Shown here piece after piece: positions 6,343 through 13,529 of a stretch of 15,820 nt of DNA; position 1 is the first letter of the stretch; each line of letters starts with the position of its first letter. The notes below the pieces were generated by a model. That model worked only from the letters and a program-made list of their open reading frames with translations, was not told where the DNA came from and made no database searches. This DNA is from JAZKFT01 sp963845495 (GTDB lineage Bacteria > Bacteroidota > Bacteroidia > Chitinophagales > Chitinophagaceae), in the NCBI GenBank assembly GCA_963845495.1, contig CAWJTH010000180.1, positions 1-15,820 of the forward strand, read 5' to 3'. Made by a program: the position numbers and the translations under genes.

Positions 6343-8468
6343 ATACGGAAAACGGAAAACATATCATGGAATTAATGCGGCAAAAATGGCAACGTTTTAG
6401 CTTATTAAATCATGCATTGCTGGCGTTAATTCCGGCTGTTATTTTAATGGCAATTTTACATTACACAGTTGCTGCTTCTTTTTGGTGGAGCCTACCATTA
6501 TTTATTTTGTTTTTTGTCTTAAATATTTTAACAAAAAAGAACTGGCAATTAACTACTAAAAATGTTGCAGTTCATTTAAATAGAACATTTCCATCTTTGG
6601 AAGAAAGTGCCGAATTATTATTAAAACCAGCAAATGATTTGAATCTGTTAGAAAAATTGCAGGCACGAAAAACATTATCATCCTTACAAAACATTATTGA
6701 TTATAATCCCTATTCGAAGCGTTTTAAATTTGTTGGTATTGTCGCTTTCGCTGTTAGTTTATTAAGCATTGTTGCATTTACTTTTATTCCAGCGCATGTA
6801 AATAAAAGTGATGAAATAAATAAAACCATAATTGCAATAAATAAATCAGAACCTGAAAAAGTATTGCCTGATATTTCATCGTTTACAGTCACGATTGAGC
6901 CCCCAAGTTATACGCACAAATCAATAATTAACCAAAAAGAATTTAATATTGTAGCGCCTGAAGATGCCATTATTTCTTGGAAAATAAATACCAATATTGC
7001 CAGTGATTTAACATTGGAATTTAATGATACCACCGAAATAAAGTTAATTCCACAAAACAAAGAGCATACTGCTTGGGTGGCTTCAAAAAGAATTTTAAAG
7101 TCTGGCTTTTATCAGGTAAAGCTAAACAACCAATTGTCGGAATTGTATAAAATTGAAATGATAAAAGACCAAATTCCATCCATTAATATCCAATCGCCTA
7201 AACAAAATACTATCATTGAAGCGGGTGAACCACAACGCTTTACGTTAAATGCAAAAGCTAGCGATGATTACGGCATTAAAGATGCCATCATCAATGCAAC
7301 CATTGCCACAGGCAGCGGCGAAGCCGTAAAATTTAAAGAACAAAAAATTAAATTCCCGATTTCTTTCAGTGCTGCATTACCAAATTATCAATTAAACCTG
7401 CCCATTAATTTAAAAGAAATGGGCTTGCAGCCTGCGGATGAATTATATTTTTTTATAACAGTTACCGATACGCATCAACAACAAACAAAATCGGATGTGT
7501 ATGTTGTTTCGCTTGCAGATACAGCGCAATTAATGAGTTTAAATGTGTCTGTTAGTCCGGGTGATATTAAGCCGGAATATTTTAGGAGCGAACGCCAAAT
7601 AATCATTGAAACCGAGCAACTATTAAAAGATAAAGACACCATCAGCGAAGCTGCATTTAAAAATAAATCAAACGATTTAGCGACCGATCAAAAATTATTG
7701 CGCTTGCGTTATGGTAAGTTTTTAGGTGAGGAAGAAGAAGGCGGTTTAACAAGGGACGCCATGAATTCGCTAAGCAATCCTAGCAGTTTTGGCGATAATA
7801 ATAAAATAATGGAAGTATTTACCGACAAACACGATAACGCCGAAGACGCAAGTTTTTTAGATGCTTCTACCAAAAAACAATTGTTGGCTACCCTTACCGA
7901 AATGTGGAAAGCAGAATTGCCACTGCGTATTTTTAAACCGCAAGAAGCATTGCCATTTGAATATAAAGCCTTGCGGTTATTAAAAGATTTACAACAACAA
8001 TCAAGGGCTTATGTTTCCAAAACCGGAACAAAAACAACGCCATTAAATCCAGCTAAAAGATTAACGGGCGAATTAGATAAAATAATTGAACCAATTAGTC
8101 AAAACCAATATAACGAATTAAATAGCGCAAATGATGTATTGCGAAACGCTTTGGGCATTTTAGAATTGTTAAAAGAACATCCCGAAATTTCGTCGCCATC
8201 CATTAATGTGTTGCAACAAGCTGCAGTGCAAATGCAAAACGAAGCGGCTTCAAATCCAGCCAAATTTATTGCCTCATTGCAATCAATGCGGCGTGTTGTT
8301 TCTTTATTATCGCAGCAAAAAGTGGTTTTAAAAGGTGATATTAATTTATCTGAAAAAGGTATTGCCAATTTATTAAATAGTGCTACAGCAATCCCTTCCA
8401 AACAACAAACAAGCAGCAATAATTTATCAAAACAATATTTTATTCATCTTTCTAAACAAAAGCAATAA
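6339..8468 (+). CDS. DUF4175-like membrane protein
   Basis: A 709-residue protein of the DUF4175 type found next to MoxR/BatA-like genes. Two membrane segments lie near the N-terminus (about 24-42 and 48-64) and a third at about 130-150, with a cytoplasmic loop between (containing NVAVHLNRTFPSLEESAELLL). After that comes a long, probably periplasmic region with beta-rich repeats, including TVTIEPPSYTHKS, an ASDDYGIKDAIINATI strand pair of Ig-like character, and then a helical, charged part (EQLLKDKDTISEAAFKNKSNDLATDQKLLRLRYGKFLGEEEEGG). The C-terminal ~150 residues are helical and Gln-rich. The start is ATG 6339 within the 4-nt overlap; ATG 6366 (MELMRQKW) is an alternative. The next gene begins 2 nt after its stop. 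Precise role unknown; probably a structural partner on the outer face of the inner membrane. Confidence 0.75.
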   Translation: MNTENGKHIMELMRQKWQRFSLLNHALLALIPAVILMAILHYTVAASFWWSLPLFILFFVLNILTKKNWQLTTKNVAVHLNRTFPSLEESAELLLKPANDLNLLEKLQARKTLSSLQNIIDYNPYSKRFKFVGIVAFAVSLLSIVAFTFIPAHVNKSDEINKTIIAINKSEPEKVLPDISSFTVTIEPPSYTHKSIINQKEFNIVAPEDAIISWKINTNIASDLTLEFNDTTEIKLIPQNKEHTAWVASKRILKSGFYQVKLNNQLSELYKIEMIKDQIPSINIQSPKQNTIIEAGEPQRFTLNAKASDDYGIKDAIINATIATGSGEAVKFKEQKIKFPISFSAALPNYQLNLPINLKEMGLQPADELYFFITVTDTHQQQTKSDVYVVSLADTAQLMSLNVSVSPGDIKPEYFRSERQIIIETEQLLKDKDTISEAAFKNKSNDLATDQKLLRLRYGKFLGEEEEGGLTRDAMNSLSNPSSFGDNNKIMEVFTDKHDNAEDASFLDASTKKQLLATLTEMWKAELPLRIFKPQEALPFEYKALRLLKDLQQQSRAYVSKTGTKTTPLNPAKRLTGELDKIIEPISQNQYNELNSANDVLRNALGILELLKEHPEISSPSINVLQQAAVQMQNEAASNPAKFIASLQSMRRVVSLLSQQKVVLKGDINLSEKGIANLLNSATAIPSKQQTSSNNLSKQYFIHLSKQKQ

Positions 8469-8470
8469 GC

Positions 8471-10195
8471 ATGGCTGTATGGAATTTTATGGTAATTGGG
8501 CTTTGCTTACTGCTATTGGTTTTCCTACTTTGGAAAGAAATTATCCGTTTAAATAAAAAACAATTATTTGGGCGAATTATTGCTTCTATTCTTGTGGTTG
8601 TATCACTTGCGTGCTTGGCTTTTACTTTTAACATAAAAAACAAAATAAATAAAAGTAGAAGTGCTATTTTATTAACAGAAGGTTTTAATAAAGATAGCAT
8701 TGATATCTATGATAAAAATAATACGCCAGTTTATTACTTCACCGATTTTCCGACAAATCAAAGCTTCGATTCATTACAAATTTTTGGTTATGGATTAACC
8801 GAAGGCCAATTAAACGAAATAAAAGCAACCATTTTAATCTTTCATCCAACTATACATATTAACGGAATAAATTCGGCCGATTGGCCACGCATAATTAATG
8901 CCCATGAATTATTTTATGTGCAAGGCAATTACAATAACAATTCGGCAAATGCTATTAAATTAGTATTAAAAGCTTATAACAATCCAATTGATTCAATTAT
9001 CATCAAACCCAACACCCAACAAGCTTTCAGCTTAAAAATGATGCCGCAACATGTTGGCAAAGCAATATTTAATTTACTCGCTATCGCTAATAAAGATACC
9101 ATTGAACAAGAGCCAATTCCCATGCAAGTTTTACCCACCAACAAATTAAATGTGTTGGTACTGGCATCTTCGCCAGATTTTGAAAATAAGTTTTTAAGCA
9201 ACTGGCTGGCCGAAAATGGCTTTGCCGTTGCGTTGCGGACAACAATCAGTAAAAATAAATTCAAACAAAGTTTTTTAGATACAAGCAAGTTTTCTTTAAA
9301 TCGTATTTCGCCTGAAATATTAAATAAATTTGATGTGCTGGTTTGCGATGCCACTGAATTAGCCACAATTTCTTTACAGGAATTAAATACCATAAAAAAC
9401 CAAATTAGTACAAATGGAATGGGTTTAATTATCAGGGCTGATACAAATATTACAACAAGTTTTTATCATGGTATTTTTCCGATTAAAGCAAGCACCGAAA
9501 CCAAACAAACTTTGCATGTAAATATTCAAGACAGCAGTTACAATTTATATGCGGAAAACCCTGCTTTTATTCAACAACAAATTGGCACACAGCCTTTAAT
9601 TATCGACAATCAAAATAGGATTTTGGCAAATAGTAGTTTATTTGGTTCGGGCAAAATAATATTGGCTACGCCAGATAATACCTACAGTTGGTTATTGGCC
9701 AATAATTTAACTGCCTATCAAAATTATTGGACGCTTTTATTGCAGCAAGCTGCGCATAAAAGCGTTCGTTCGGTCGATTTTTTTATTGGTAGTTCTTTTC
9801 CATTTATTAATCAACCAGTTAATTTATTTATTGCTTCGCAACATGCAATCAATAAAATAAATGTAAACGAAAGTTTTATTGCGCCACAACAAAATGCTTT
9901 ATTCCCTTTTTTATCGAGCGGAACATTTTGGCCAACTTTCAGTGGTTGGCAAGCAACCATTTTAACTGATGGTTCCACAAACTGGTGGTATGTTAATGAT
10001 TCTACAGATTGGAAATCTATTTTCAATCAACAAAAATTAAAGGCCACTTACGCTTATATTAATCATCAAAAATATAATTCAAAAACAATAAATAAGTTGG
10101 ATGAATTTGAAAACAAGCCGTTCCCAAAAATCTATTTTTTTATTGTTTTCTTCATTTGTTGCATTTATTTATGGGTAGAAAAAAAATTAATGTAG
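8471..10195 (+). CDS. Unrecognised membrane protein of the MoxR/BatA-like operon
   Basis: A 574-residue protein with two N-terminal membrane segments (about 5-22 and 34-53) and one at the C-terminus (about 553-569, KIYFFIVFFICCIYLWVEK). This mirrors the two-plus-one arrangement of the BatA-like protein at 4849-6342 and leaves about 490 residues that are probably periplasmic. The centre, from about residue 224 (NKLNVLVLASSPDFENKFLSNWL) to about 330 (FDVLVCDATEL, then GMGLIIRADTN), looks like an alpha/beta fold related to class I glutamine amidotransferases as used in several BatA-type proteins, with no catalytic cysteine nucleophile elbow visible. I cannot name a family. Context (2-nt gap after the DUF4175-like gene, last of the packed block) makes it a component of the same membrane complex. 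No strong terminator follows; the next gene starts 138 nt later. Confidence 0.65.
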   Translation: MAVWNFMVIGLCLLLLVFLLWKEIIRLNKKQLFGRIIASILVVVSLACLAFTFNIKNKINKSRSAILLTEGFNKDSIDIYDKNNTPVYYFTDFPTNQSFDSLQIFGYGLTEGQLNEIKATILIFHPTIHINGINSADWPRIINAHELFYVQGNYNNNSANAIKLVLKAYNNPIDSIIIKPNTQQAFSLKMMPQHVGKAIFNLLAIANKDTIEQEPIPMQVLPTNKLNVLVLASSPDFENKFLSNWLAENGFAVALRTTISKNKFKQSFLDTSKFSLNRISPEILNKFDVLVCDATELATISLQELNTIKNQISTNGMGLIIRADTNITTSFYHGIFPIKASTETKQTLHVNIQDSSYNLYAENPAFIQQQIGTQPLIIDNQNRILANSSLFGSGKIILATPDNTYSWLLANNLTAYQNYWTLLLQQAAHKSVRSVDFFIGSSFPFINQPVNLFIASQHAINKINVNESFIAPQQNALFPFLSSGTFWPTFSGWQATILTDGSTNWWYVNDSTDWKSIFNQQKLKATYAYINHQKYNSKTINKLDEFENKPFPKIYFFIVFFICCIYLWVEKKLM

Positions 10196-10320
10196 ATTAA
10201 CACACCAAAAGCAGTATTATCATTACATTGCGAGTAATACCAACATCTATAAAAACTAATTGTGGAGTAGTTAATTTTTGACGTCTCCCCAGCAAATATT
10301 TATTCATTCATTAAACTATT

Positions 10321-10326
10321 GGGAGG
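10321..10326 (+). promoter_or_regulatory. Shine-Dalgarno site that sets the TldD start
   Basis: GGGAGG ends 7 nt before TTG 10334-10336, a near-ideal ribosome-binding site and spacing. It is unusual in this AT-rich genome, where the other genes have no clear site. It selects TTG 10334 over the upstream in-frame TTG at 10319, because that start would put the site inside the coding sequence. Confidence 0.65.
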
Positions 10327-10333
10327 ATTTTCA

Positions 10334-11974
10334 TTGAAAAGAAACGAATTTCTAAAGCTTTCTTCATTGGGACTTGGCGCCATGATGTTGCCGGATTTTT
10401 TATTGTATGGCCGGGCCATCGATCCTTTGGAGGCAATGCAGCACCGCATTGACAATGGCACAAAAAAACAATTGGCCGATATTGCGTTGAACGCTGCAAA
10501 ATCGAAAGGTGCAACGTATGCTGACGTTCGCATTGGCAGGTATTTAAACCAAGTGGTAACCACCCGCGAAAACAAAGTGCAAGCGGTGGCAAATACCGAA
10601 TCGTACGGTGTTGGTATCCGTGTGTTGGCCAATGGTTGCTGGGGTTTTGCCGCATCCGATAATGTTACCAAAGACAATATCGCCAAAACTGCCGAACGTG
10701 CCGTGGCTGTTGCTAAAGCCAATTCAAAAATCATTACTGTGCCTGTTCAATTAGCCCCGCAAAAAGGTTATGGCGAAGTAAGTTGGAACACGCCAATCAT
10801 TAAAAATTCATTTGAGGTGCCAGTGAAGGAAAAGGTGGATTTGCTACTGAACGTAAACGGGATTGCCATGCAGTCGGGGGCCAGTTTCATCAATTCTTCC
10901 ATCCTTGCGGTAGACGAACAAAAATATTTTGCTTCCACCGATGGTTCGTATATCGATCAAGACATACACCGTATTTACCCCAACTTCATCGTTACCAAAA
11001 TTGATAAAACAACCGGCAAGTTTGAAACAAGGCGTTCGCTTAGTTCACCGGTTGGTATGGGTTATGAATATTTAACGCCGATGGCTGATAAAAAAGTAAA
11101 CGGAGTAGTAACCCGCTACAAAGACCGTTACGATATTTTGGAAGATGTGAAAAACGCTTCGCAAAATGTTGCTGACAAAATAAAAGCCAAAACAGTTGAG
11201 CCGGGTAAATACGATTTGATTTTGGATCCTTCGCATTTATGGTTAACGATCCACGAATCGGTTGCTCACCCGACAGAATTAGATCGTGTATTGGGTTACG
11301 AAGCCAATTATGCCGGCACTAGTTTCCTAACCTTGGATAAATTGCATTCCGGCAACTTCCATTTTGGTAGCAAGAATGTAAATATTGTTGGTGATAAATT
11401 ACAACCCGGTTCCCTTGGCGCTGTTGGTTACGACGACGAAGGCGTAAAATGCAAGGAATGGGATATTATTAAAGAAGGCGTGCTGGTAAACTTCCAAGCC
11501 ATACGCGACCAAGCGCATATTTTGGGTTTGAAGGAATCACAAGGTTGTTGTTATGCGCAAAGCTGGAGTGATGTTCAGTTCCAGCGCATGCCCAATGTTT
11601 CTTTGCGGCCCGGAAAAGAAAAATTAAGCGTGGATGATATGATTAAAAATGTGGCAAAAGGCATTTATATTATTGGCGACGGTTCGTTTTCTATCGATCA
11701 ACAACGATACAATTTCCAATTTGGCGGTCAATTGTTTTACGAAATTAAAGACGGTAAAATTGTAGGCATGTTGAAAGACGTTGCTTATCAAGCCAATACG
11801 CAGGAATTTTGGAACAGTTGCGTGGCTGTGGCAGATGAAAGCGACTATCGTTTGGGCGGTGCTTTTAACGATGGCAAAGGTCAGCCTTCACAATCAAATG
11901 CCGTTTCGCACGGCAGTTCCACTGCTCGTTTCAATGGCGTAAACGTTATAAATACTGCGAGGAGATTAGGATAA
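10334..11974 (+). CDS. tldD: TldD-family metalloprotease, catalytic subunit
   Basis: A 546-residue TldD homologue, the zinc-binding half of the TldD/TldE protease, which in E. coli trims the microcin B17 leader peptide and degrades the CcdA antitoxin. The zinc motif HExxxH is present as HESVAH (H307, E308, H312), followed by TELDRVLGYEANYAGTSFL. A cysteine in WNSC (C496), ahead of a GKGQPSQSNAVSHG tail, matches the position of the third metal ligand. The N-terminus (KRNEFLKLSSLGLGAMMLP) resembles an export leader with a short basic head and hydrophobic stretch, but the twin-arginine pair is broken (R-N). E. coli TldD has no such leader and is about 480 residues. The start is TTG 10334 with a good Shine-Dalgarno site. 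The partner gene follows after 106 nt that hold a heptamer hairpin. Confidence 0.93.
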   Translation: MKRNEFLKLSSLGLGAMMLPDFLLYGRAIDPLEAMQHRIDNGTKKQLADIALNAAKSKGATYADVRIGRYLNQVVTTRENKVQAVANTESYGVGIRVLANGCWGFAASDNVTKDNIAKTAERAVAVAKANSKIITVPVQLAPQKGYGEVSWNTPIIKNSFEVPVKEKVDLLLNVNGIAMQSGASFINSSILAVDEQKYFASTDGSYIDQDIHRIYPNFIVTKIDKTTGKFETRRSLSSPVGMGYEYLTPMADKKVNGVVTRYKDRYDILEDVKNASQNVADKIKAKTVEPGKYDLILDPSHLWLTIHESVAHPTELDRVLGYEANYAGTSFLTLDKLHSGNFHFGSKNVNIVGDKLQPGSLGAVGYDDEGVKCKEWDIIKEGVLVNFQAIRDQAHILGLKESQGCCYAQSWSDVQFQRMPNVSLRPGKEKLSVDDMIKNVAKGIYIIGDGSFSIDQQRYNFQFGGQLFYEIKDGKIVGMLKDVAYQANTQEFWNSCVAVADESDYRLGGAFNDGKGQPSQSNAVSHGSSTARFNGVNVINTARRLG

Positions 11975-11975
11975 T

Positions 11976-12056
11976 AGTTCCGAGTTGAGAGTGCCGAGTA
12001 CTCTCAACTTGGAACTCGGTACTCTCAACTTAGAACTCGGTACTAACTAACTCGGA
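11976..12056. repeat. Heptamer-array inverted repeat, locus 3 (AGTTGAG type), between tldD and tldE
   Basis: About eleven 7-base units in register fill the tldD-tldE gap, starting 1 nt after the tldD stop. AGTTCCG, AGTTGAG and AGTGCCG on the left face their complements on the right. The arm 11976-11992 pairs with 12000-12016 (16 of 17 positions) around a 7-nt loop. An alternative, longer pairing of 11976-11998 with 12015-12037 matches at 20 of 23. The segments starting at 11998 and 12019 are near-identical direct repeats 21 nt (three units) apart. The two hairpins share the left arm and exclude each other. There is no T-tract, so it is not a standard terminator. It could tune the tldD-to-tldE ratio or mRNA stability; that is inference. 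Confidence 0.85.
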
Positions 12057-12080
12057 ATTTAAATTATTGAAAAATTAATC

Positions 12081-13412
12081 ATGGCAATATTAACCAAAGC
12101 AGAAGCGCAAACGCTTCTCAATAAAGTAATCAAATTTTCAAAAGCAGATGAATGCGAGGTTTCGCTTAGCGGCAGCGAAGGCGGCAACATCCGTTATGCC
12201 CTCAACGAAGTTTCTACCGCAGGCGATGTTAGCACGCTTTCATTAAGGGTCAGTTCTTCTTTCGGCAAAAAAACCGGTTTTGCTTCTATCAATGAATTTG
12301 ATGATGCGTCACTTGAAAAAGTAGTTCGCCGATCAGAAGAATTAGCACAATTGGCACCAGAAAATCCGGAACACATGCCGTTGCTGGGACCACAAACCAT
12401 TAAAGAATCAATTGGATATGTGCCTGCAACCGCTGCCATAACGCCCGATTTTAGGGCTGAAGCGGTTGGTAAAAGCATCCAAGTTTCAAAAGATGCTGGT
12501 TTGGACGCCGCTGGTTATATCGAAAATACCACTGCTTTTGATGCTCAATTAAATTCAAAAGGTGCATTTGTTTATAGCACCGATACGGATGTTATTTTTT
12601 CTATAACCGTTCGTAACAAACAAGGTACGGGATCTGGCTATGCAGCCCGGGGCTTTAACGATGTAACAAAGCTGGATACTTTGTCTGCCACAAAATACGC
12701 CGCTATGAAAGCCAACGGTTCTGCTGCAGCAAAAGCCATTGAACCTGGAAAATACACTGTTATTTTGGAACCTGTTGCTGCTGCTTACATGCTGGAAAAT
12801 ATGTTCCGTTTTGATGCACGCAGTGCAGACGAAGGCCGTAGTTTTTTAAGTAAGCCCGGTGGCGGCAACCGTTTGGGCGAAAAACTAATGGACGAAAAAG
12901 TAACTATTTATTCAGATCCGTTCAATACCGAACTGCCAGGTTCTACTTACGACCGTGAAGGCACTCCCTTGGAAAAAATCAATTGGATTGAAAATGGTGT
13001 TGTAAAGAACCTAAGTTATTCTCGTTATTGGGCTGAAAAACAAGGCAAGCAACCTATTCCGTTTCCTTCCAACATTATTATGAAAGGCGGCGATGCGAGT
13101 TTGGAAGACTTGATAAAAAGTACCGAACGTGGCGTTTTGGTTTCCCGTTTGTGGTACATCCGCATGGTGGATCCACAAACATTGTTATTGACCGGCCTTA
13201 CCCGTGACGGGACTTTTTATATCGAAAACGGTGAAATTAAGTATCCTGTCAAAAATTTCAGGTTCAATGAAAGCCCGGTGATTATGCTGAACAATGTGGA
13301 AGCACTCGGCAAACCCGAACGTACCATCAGCGTTGAAAGCTATCGCAGTTATTTAATTCCGCCAATGAAAATCCATGATTTTACGTTTACGAGTTTATCG
13401 GACGCGGTGTAA
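12081..13412 (+). CDS. tldE: TldE/PmbA-family subunit of the TldD/TldE protease
   Basis: A 443-residue PmbA/TldE homologue, typical length. The TldD-like modulator fold is evident from LRVSSSFGKKTGFASINEFD in the N-terminal half and, in the C-terminal half, from GKYTVILEPVAAAYMLENMF, FDARSADEGRSFLS, DREGTPLEKINWIENGVVKNLSYSRYWAEK and VSRLWYIRMVDPQTLLLTGLTRDGTFYIENGEI. At the position of the TldD zinc motif it has EPVAAAY (230-236) in place of HExxxH, so it is the non-catalytic partner that shapes the substrate channel. Unlike the TldD partner it has no leader. ATG 12081 starts directly at the conserved N-terminus. The gene is followed by a strong terminator, so it ends the tld transcription unit. 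Confidence 0.93.
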   Translation: MAILTKAEAQTLLNKVIKFSKADECEVSLSGSEGGNIRYALNEVSTAGDVSTLSLRVSSSFGKKTGFASINEFDDASLEKVVRRSEELAQLAPENPEHMPLLGPQTIKESIGYVPATAAITPDFRAEAVGKSIQVSKDAGLDAAGYIENTTAFDAQLNSKGAFVYSTDTDVIFSITVRNKQGTGSGYAARGFNDVTKLDTLSATKYAAMKANGSAAAKAIEPGKYTVILEPVAAAYMLENMFRFDARSADEGRSFLSKPGGGNRLGEKLMDEKVTIYSDPFNTELPGSTYDREGTPLEKINWIENGVVKNLSYSRYWAEKQGKQPIPFPSNIIMKGGDASLEDLIKSTERGVLVSRLWYIRMVDPQTLLLTGLTRDGTFYIENGEIKYPVKNFRFNESPVIMLNNVEALGKPERTISVESYRSYLIPPMKIHDFTFTSLSDAV

Positions 13413-13432
13413 GGAATAAATATTTTTTGGGA

Positions 13433-13463
13433 AAGCCTGTTTCTTTTTTGAACAGGCTTTTTT
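13433..13463 (+). terminator. Rho-independent terminator after tldE
   Basis: A perfect 9-bp stem (AAGCCTGTT 13433-13441 with AACAGGCTT 13451-13459) has a 9-nt loop and a T-tract that begins in the stem end and runs to 13463. It lies 21 nt after the tldE stop and separates the tld pair from the DUF3857 gene, which must have its own promoter in the ~65 nt that follow. Confidence 0.9.
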
Positions 13464-13529
13464 ATTTATATAACATTAACAACTATATTGCGCACAACAT
13501 CTATCTACCCGAAACAACCCTTTTTTTTG

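Noticed and set aside
8974..9393. Minus-strand 139-codon frame inside the unrecognised membrane protein gene
   Set aside because: It is a shadow of the plus-strand gene, which has a consistent membrane topology and tight operon spacing.
10334..10372. A true twin-arginine signal on TldD
   Set aside because: The motif reads K-R-N-E-F-L-K, with the second arginine replaced, so I describe it only as export-like.
10300..10734. Two minus-strand frames over the start of tldD
   Set aside because: Both are antisense shadows of the clearly recognised TldD coding sequence.
13488..13529. TTG 13488 as the start of the DUF3857 protein
   Set aside because: It would place 14 residues in front of a normal signal peptide that begins at ATG 13530.
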